DNA of 64,000 nucleotides from Saccharopolyspora soli (GTDB lineage Bacteria > Actinomycetota > Actinomycetes > Mycobacteriales > Pseudonocardiaceae): NCBI RefSeq assembly GCF_022678645.1, contig NZ_JALBWV010000014.1, forward strand, positions 93,909-157,908, read 5' to 3'. Below are positions 62,025-64,000 of the stretch, in pieces. How positions within the stretch are numbered: the stretch's first letter is position 1; each line of letters opens with the position of its first letter. The notes below the pieces were generated by a model. It did not search any database and was not told the DNA's origin. It saw only the letters and a list, made by a program, of their open reading frames with translations. The position numbers were made by a program, and so were the translations under genes.

Positions 62025-62747
62025 ATGGACACCTCGAAGGACAACGGTGCGGTCCGTGGTCGTCGGCGATGGAACCTCAAGACCGCGTTGAACCCACGCC
62101 GGTTCACACCCAGCGCGAAACGCGCGGTCATCACGTCCGCACTCGCGCTCGTGATGCTCGTGGCGGCCACCCCGGTGAATCCCGCGGCCCTGTTCCGCGA
62201 CGGCCAGCCGTTGCAGAAGGCCGCCGCTGTTGGCGGCGCCGTGCTGTTCGCCGCGCTGGGCATGATCGCCGTGCACAACATCGCCAGGGAAGTCGGCCGC
62301 CGCACCCGGATCCGGCTGAGCGCGAGCCACGCTGGGGCGATCCGCCTCGCCATCTCCATCGTCGGCTACGCCACCGTCGCGATCTTGGCGCTCGACGAAC
62401 TGGGCGTTCGGGTCGACCAACTCCTGCTCGGCGGCGCCGTGACCGGTGTCATCATCGGTATCGCCTCGCAGCAGTCGCTCGGCAACGTGTTCGCGGGCCT
62501 GATGCTCGTGATCTCCAGGCCGTTCACCGTTGGTGATCACCTGACGGTTCATTCGGGCTCCCTCGGTGGGCCGCTTGAGGGGTACGTGACCGAGATGGGC
62601 CTCGTCTACCTGACGCTGGAAGGCGACGACGGCGTGATCAGAGTGCCCAACACCGCCGTCCTCAACTCAGCGGTAGCGCCCAACAGCCGAGCCCACTCGG
62701 AAGAGCCAAGCCAGTCCGCCGAAACCGACCAGGCGAACACAGCCTGA
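62025..62747 (+). CDS. MscS-family mechanosensitive channel
   Basis: 240 residues from ATG at 62025. Three hydrophobic segments (about 34-55, 64-88, 105-150) followed by the pore and vestibule signature GVIIGIASQQSLGNVFAGLMLVISRPFTVGDHLTV, the usual MscS end of TM3. The cytosolic part is short (EGYVTEMGLVYLTLEGDDGVIRVPNTAVLNSAV), as in small actinobacterial MscS proteins. It opens under membrane tension to release solutes. Confidence 0.92.
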   Translation: MDTSKDNGAVRGRRRWNLKTALNPRRFTPSAKRAVITSALALVMLVAATPVNPAALFRDGQPLQKAAAVGGAVLFAALGMIAVHNIAREVGRRTRIRLSASHAGAIRLAISIVGYATVAILALDELGVRVDQLLLGGAVTGVIIGIASQQSLGNVFAGLMLVISRPFTVGDHLTVHSGSLGGPLEGYVTEMGLVYLTLEGDDGVIRVPNTAVLNSAVAPNSRAHSEEPSQSAETDQANTA

Positions 62748-62816
62748 CGTTCGGCGGCCCTGCTCATCGGGACGCGTCCTATGTGGAATTAGGGCTGGGC
62801 ATCGATGTTCGCGGGC

Positions 62817-63090
62817 CTACCGAGCGGAGAGCCGGGGCAGCAGCGCGTGCGCGTTGGTGTGCATGACCTGCGCGTGCATTTCTGGGCGGTCTTCGAAGTA
62901 GGCGTCGACGTTCTTCGTGTACCAGGCCGCTACTCCCGGAGTCACGGCGGGGAAGTCGGTGCCGAACAGGATTTGTTCGGCTGGCACGAAGTTCTCCAGC
63001 GCCGCGAGGTTGGTTTCGAAGCCGGAGAGCGCCGTTTCGTAGTAGTAGGTGCGGAAGTCGCGAAGGCGGGCCTCGTGGAGCGGCGAATCG
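62817..63090 (-). pseudogene. C-terminal remnant of an amidohydrolase
   Basis: The minus strand reads LRDFRTYYYETALSGFETNLAALENFVPAEQILFGTDFPAVTPGVAAWYTKNVDAYF and ends LLPRLSAR stop. YYETALS and ILFGTDFP are conserved in the ACMSD/6-methylsalicylate-decarboxylase type of amidohydrolase (the Asp in GTDFP is a metal ligand). The N-terminal two thirds are absent; the fragment fades at about 63090, where a MarR fragment starts on the other strand. Confidence 0.75.
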
Positions 63091-63303
63091 ACCCTGACGA
63101 CTCGCGGCGGTCACGCGTCGCACTGACCGAGGACGGGGCGCGCACCACCGCTGCCGTCGCCGCGCACGTGCGACCCAACCTGGCCGAACGTCTGCGGCGC
63201 ATCGACGCCGATCGGATCCAGGTCATCCTCGAAACCCTGGAAAGCCTCCGACATCACTCGTCGCGTTCAGCTCGGGAGCGGTCCCGGAAAGTCTGGTTAG
63301 GGT
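63065..63303 (+). pseudogene. C-terminal remnant of a MarR-family regulator
   Basis: The plus strand reads AGLVERRIDPDDSRRSRVALTEDGARTTAAVAAHVRPNLAERLRRIDADRIQVILETLESL. This is the wing (DPDDSRRS) and C-terminal helices of a MarR protein without its recognition helix. The frame has no stop until inside the next gene. It abuts the amidohydrolase remnant, so one deletion may have fused the two. Confidence 0.65.
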
Positions 63304-63310
63304 GCGCGAC

Positions 63311-63907
63311 ATGCACCGGGTCGTCAAGATCGTTGTCGTCGTGGCCGTGTTCGGCAGCCTGCTGTCGTGCACGGTCGAGATCGAAGGGGACGCCAAGTCG
63401 GCAACCACCGGCTCCGCGGAAACCAGCGCATCCGCAAGAGATCCCGAGGAGTCCGGGAGCTCGGGGTCCACTGTGAACACATTGGCCGACGTCGCGGTCG
63501 GCGACTGCATCGAGTTCATCAACCGATCGCCAGCCGACGTCGAGGTGGGCACGCTCGACTGCGCTGACCCCGACGCGGTCTACGAGGTCGCCGCCGAGCT
63601 GCCCAGCCCGACCGCCGCGTGTCCGACGGACCGGTACGACCGCTACCAGCAAACCGGTCGGGACGAGTTCGCGCTTTGCCTGATGCTGAACGCCGAAGAG
63701 GGCGAGTGCTTCGACGGACTGCTCGTCGGAGCGGGTGCCACCGGGCCGGTGCGGGCGGACTGCGCGGCAGCAGGGGCCGTCGTAACGCGGATGATCAACG
63801 GCGAAGCGACCGAGAGCGCCTGCGCGCCGGGCACTCCGATGCCACTGGCCTACTCGGAGCCCGCGCCGGGCCGCACGGTCTGCGTGGACGTCCCACGGCC
63901 AAGCTGA
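63311..63907 (+). CDS. Secreted lipoprotein, LppU-like
   Basis: 198 residues from ATG at 63311 (GTG at 63302 also possible). Signal peptide with lipobox LLSC at about residue 19, a Ser/Thr/Glu-rich linker, then a domain with several Cys (VGDCIEF, LDCADPDAVYEV, CLMLNAEEGECFDG, VCVDV). The VGDC start and paired Cys are common in actinobacterial surface lipoproteins of the LppU/septum-formation type. The function is unknown. It overlaps the readthrough of the MarR remnant. Confidence 0.82.
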   Translation: MHRVVKIVVVVAVFGSLLSCTVEIEGDAKSATTGSAETSASARDPEESGSSGSTVNTLADVAVGDCIEFINRSPADVEVGTLDCADPDAVYEVAAELPSPTAACPTDRYDRYQQTGRDEFALCLMLNAEEGECFDGLLVGAGATGPVRADCAAAGAVVTRMINGEATESACAPGTPMPLAYSEPAPGRTVCVDVPRPS

Positions 63908-63925
63908 ACCCAACAACCTGGTCGT

Positions 63926-64000
<75 letters not shown>

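Overview
The DNA is very GC-rich, codons end mostly in G or C, and starts are often GTG or TTG. Together with TctABC transporters, IclR/GntR/TetR regulators, an F420-type LLM oxidoreductase and a bL37-like ribosomal miniprotein, this points to an actinobacterium, most likely Pseudonocardiaceae (Saccharopolyspora-like); the genus is an inference. The window is chromosomal accessory and catabolic DNA. No intact IS element, phage, CRISPR array, rRNA or tRNA was found. The last 75 bases are pure G and look like a sequencing artefact.

Layout. 1-2.8 kb: two small divergent regulator/enzyme sets (HxlR with an LLM oxidoreductase and an NTF2-like protein; TetR with an SDR). 2.9-20.3 kb: a catabolic island with an MFS transporter, a class II aldolase-like enzyme and a 3-hydroxyisobutyrate-dehydrogenase-like enzyme facing a complete tripartite tricarboxylate transporter (TctABC). 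Next come an IclR regulator, a four-component Rieske dioxygenase (ferredoxin, reductase, alpha, beta), an isochorismatase-like protein, an aldo-keto reductase/MerR pair, and a second TctBAC set with a PD40 propeller protein. A 16-base sequence shared by the IclR promoter and the dioxygenase promoter region links these genes into one likely regulon. 20.6-27 kb: a second IclR, and an operon of a cysteine hydrolase, an NMT1/SsuA-type ABC importer and an MFS transporter opposite a GntR/UTRA regulator.

27-33.7 kb: nested hairpin repeats (one MITE-like), an ABC-2 exporter pair, small hypotheticals, MarR with a thioredoxin-reductase-like flavoprotein, and an AspT-type aminotransferase. 33.7-41 kb: the Kdp potassium pump operon (small membrane protein, kdpF, A, B, C, D) without kdpE nearby. 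41.3-45.8 kb: bL37 with a clear terminator, a VWA protein that has lost its MIDAS aspartate, two methyltransferases, an extremely Met/Cys-rich copper-protein-like gene and an XRE-cupin regulator.

45.8-56.9 kb: the most interesting block. A TPP enzyme and a class III CoA-transferase (minus strand) face an MHS transporter, a second CoA-transferase, two double-hotdog MaoC-type proteins and a GntR regulator (plus strand). Three copies of a G(T/A)CTAG-N4-CTAG dyad sit just downstream of -35-like boxes at the three promoters, which suggests one uncharacterised acyl-CoA pathway under GntR control. 56.9-64 kb: EF-hand protein, a protein with two ClpX-type zinc fingers, a P-loop kinase, a secreted tannase-family esterase, an MscS channel, a lipoprotein and several decayed genes.
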